5,625 nucleotides of DNA from the NCBI GenBank assembly GCA_947628245.1, contig CANQZH010000080.1, forward strand, positions 1-5,625. The letters run 5' to 3'. The notes beneath the pieces were generated by a model. It saw nothing but the letters and a program-made list of their open reading frames with translations, was not told where the DNA came from and ran no database searches. A program made the translations under genes and the position numbers. Below are positions 5,601-5,625 of this stretch, in pieces (the stretch's first letter is position 1; every line of letters begins with the position of its first letter). Source of the DNA: an uncultured Bacilli bacterium (lineage in GTDB: Bacteria > Bacillota_I > Bacilli_A > RF39 > UBA660).

Positions 5601-5606
5601 AGGAGG
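5601..5606 (+). promoter_or_regulatory. Consensus ribosome binding site of the last gene
   Basis: AGGAGG, 8 nt before ATG 5615. It is the strongest Shine-Dalgarno sequence in the window, suggesting high expression when the promoter is active. Confidence 0.85.
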
Positions 5607-5614
5607 AATATTAA

Positions 5615-5625
5615 ATGGAAAAAAA
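5615..5625 (+). CDS. Start of an unidentified gene, truncated by the right edge
   Basis: Only ATG-GAA-AAA and two further bases are present (Met-Glu-Lys...). Terminator, promoter and AGGAGG upstream all point to a genuine start of a separate transcription unit. The lysine-rich opening would suit a signal peptide, but three residues cannot show this. The product cannot be named. Phase-variable control would fit a surface, envelope or defence-related protein. Confidence 0.7.

Noticed and set aside
1..5625. CRISPR arrays, tRNA or rRNA genes, insertion sequences
   Set aside because: Read for regularly spaced repeats, tRNA cloverleaf sequences, rRNA-like GC-richer blocks and transposase motifs; none was seen.

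Overview
The window is a very AT-rich, gene-dense stretch in which every recognisable gene lies on the plus strand. The low G+C, A/T-ending codons, strong AGGAGG-type ribosome binding sites, TTGAAA/TTGACA promoters, single-chain glycyl-tRNA synthetase and SipW-type exported protein point to a low-GC Firmicutes/Bacilli lineage, perhaps one of the uncultured gut RF39-like groups. That placement is inference. TGG is the Trp codon throughout and no in-frame TGA needs to be read as Trp, so the standard bacterial code fits.

Layout. (1) Positions 2-577 hold the C-terminal part of a DUF1703-type AAA-ATPase/PD-(D/E)XK nuclease-like protein. It runs in from beyond the left edge and its codon use differs from its neighbours. 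(2) Glycine--tRNA ligase follows; its start is best placed at 623, where an AGGAAGG lies at the right distance. (3) A good sigma-A-type promoter (TTGAAA, 17 nt, TAAAAT with extended -10 TG) at 2003-2031 opens a tight unit: a small exported TasA/CalY-like protein (2079-2657), a PfkB/ribokinase-family sugar kinase with an odd Pro/Gln/Asn/Thr-rich tail (2670-3722), and a stand-alone Smr-domain protein (3722-3991) whose start overlaps the kinase stop by one base. (4) After a 51-nt gap (to the preferred start) comes an FAD-dependent oxidoreductase of the COG2509 type (4043-5425), perhaps with its own extended -10 element. (5) The 189-nt intergenic region 5426-5614 holds a 27-nt near-perfect palindrome, a second inverted repeat, a clear intrinsic terminator (5525-5551), and the promoter and ribosome binding site of a gene that starts at 5615 and leaves the window after three codons.

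The standout signal is in that last promoter. An uninterrupted run of 12 G (5565-5576), very unusual in DNA of this composition, sits between a perfect TTGACA -35 box and TATGTT/TATGAT -10 candidates. This is the architecture of a phase-variable promoter controlled by slipped-strand changes in spacer length, as in Neisseria porA. The affected gene is just outside the window, so what is being switched cannot be read here.

The genes do not form an obvious single pathway. glyQS and smr are housekeeping-type functions, while the exported protein, kinase and oxidoreductase have unknown specific substrates.
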